Shown: positions 63,918 through 64,000 of the stretch, in pieces
Layout: each line of letters opens with the position of its first letter
Position numbering within the stretch: the first letter of the stretch is position 1
From: Ifrita kowaldi
Taxonomy: Eukaryota > Chordata > Aves > Passeriformes > Cinclosomatidae
Direction: 5' to 3'
Assembly: GCA_013398055.1 (NCBI GenBank)
Contig: VZRS01010803.1
Span: forward strand, 1,243,098-1,307,097
DNA length: 64,000 bases
Translations under genes and position numbers: made by a program
Notes under the pieces: generated by a model
The model's database searches: none
What the model saw: only the letters and a program-made list of their open reading frames with translations
What the model was told of the DNA's origin: nothing

Positions 63918-64000
63918 TGCCCCAGGATCGCAACCCCTATCCCAGCTTTCCCGAGGTGCCTCCTGCCCCAGGATCGCATCCCCTATCCCAGCTTTCCCGA
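63918..64000. repeat. Minisatellite with 46-bp unit, running off the right edge
   Basis: Almost two copies of the unit seen at 61616-61690 (CCCCAGGATCGCAACCCCT, then ATCCCAGCTTTCCCGAGGTG and so on), differing by single bases. The array continues past the window. Confidence 0.93.

Noticed and set aside
1..64000. CRISPR arrays, operons, insertion sequences or other prokaryotic systems
   Set aside because: No spaced direct repeats, no tightly packed long frames, and the sequence is clearly a bird-type vertebrate locus.

Overview
This is a eukaryotic, vertebrate window and almost certainly avian. It has sparse short exons with canonical GT/AG splice sites, AT-rich introns, many CR1 LINE fragments (several with the bird-type 3' end), two avian-type endogenous-retrovirus LTRs and a CpG-island promoter. 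The exact species cannot be read from it. Nothing in it looks prokaryotic.

The one gene I can support is on the minus strand. It is the 5' part of ARFGEF3 (BIG3/KIAA1244), the large BIG-family Sec7-related protein. Ten coding exons were reconstructed from translation and splice-site phase: 46189-46273, 45045-45096, 30931-31012, 27760-27891, 13486-13554, 8998-9120, 7439-7481, 6345-6423, 4377-4481 and 1334-1658. They sum to 1095 nt, which is exactly 365 codons, with every exon junction in phase. The gene continues off the left edge (position 1). Only the N-terminal DCB-type region and part of what follows are here; the Sec7-related region lies outside. The CpG island at about 45905-46460 covers exon 1.

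Layout. 1-46188 is ARFGEF3 exons and introns; the introns carry CR1 pieces (17345-17598, 23291-23325, 29707-30112), two LTRs (28983-29564 plus strand, 40363-41289 minus strand) and a U6 snRNA pseudogene (45323-45427). 46189-46460 is exon 1 and promoter. 46461-64000 is upstream flanking DNA with no gene I can support; it holds CR1 fragments, simple repeats, a minisatellite with a 46-bp unit, and clear assembly scars.

Assembly quality matters here. A 553-bp block (46832-47384) is repeated without differences at 47746-48298 around a 287-N gap, so it is probably a false duplication. Single Ns at 46347, 47385, 61615 and 63554 look like contig joins; at least three fall where the sequence changes character abruptly.

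I see no undescribed biological system. The most useful leads are a possible unannotated exon in intron 5 (10659-10770), the in-frame-skippable exon that carries the prohibitin-2-binding peptide, a divergent 43-nt microexon, and the assembly problems at the promoter side.
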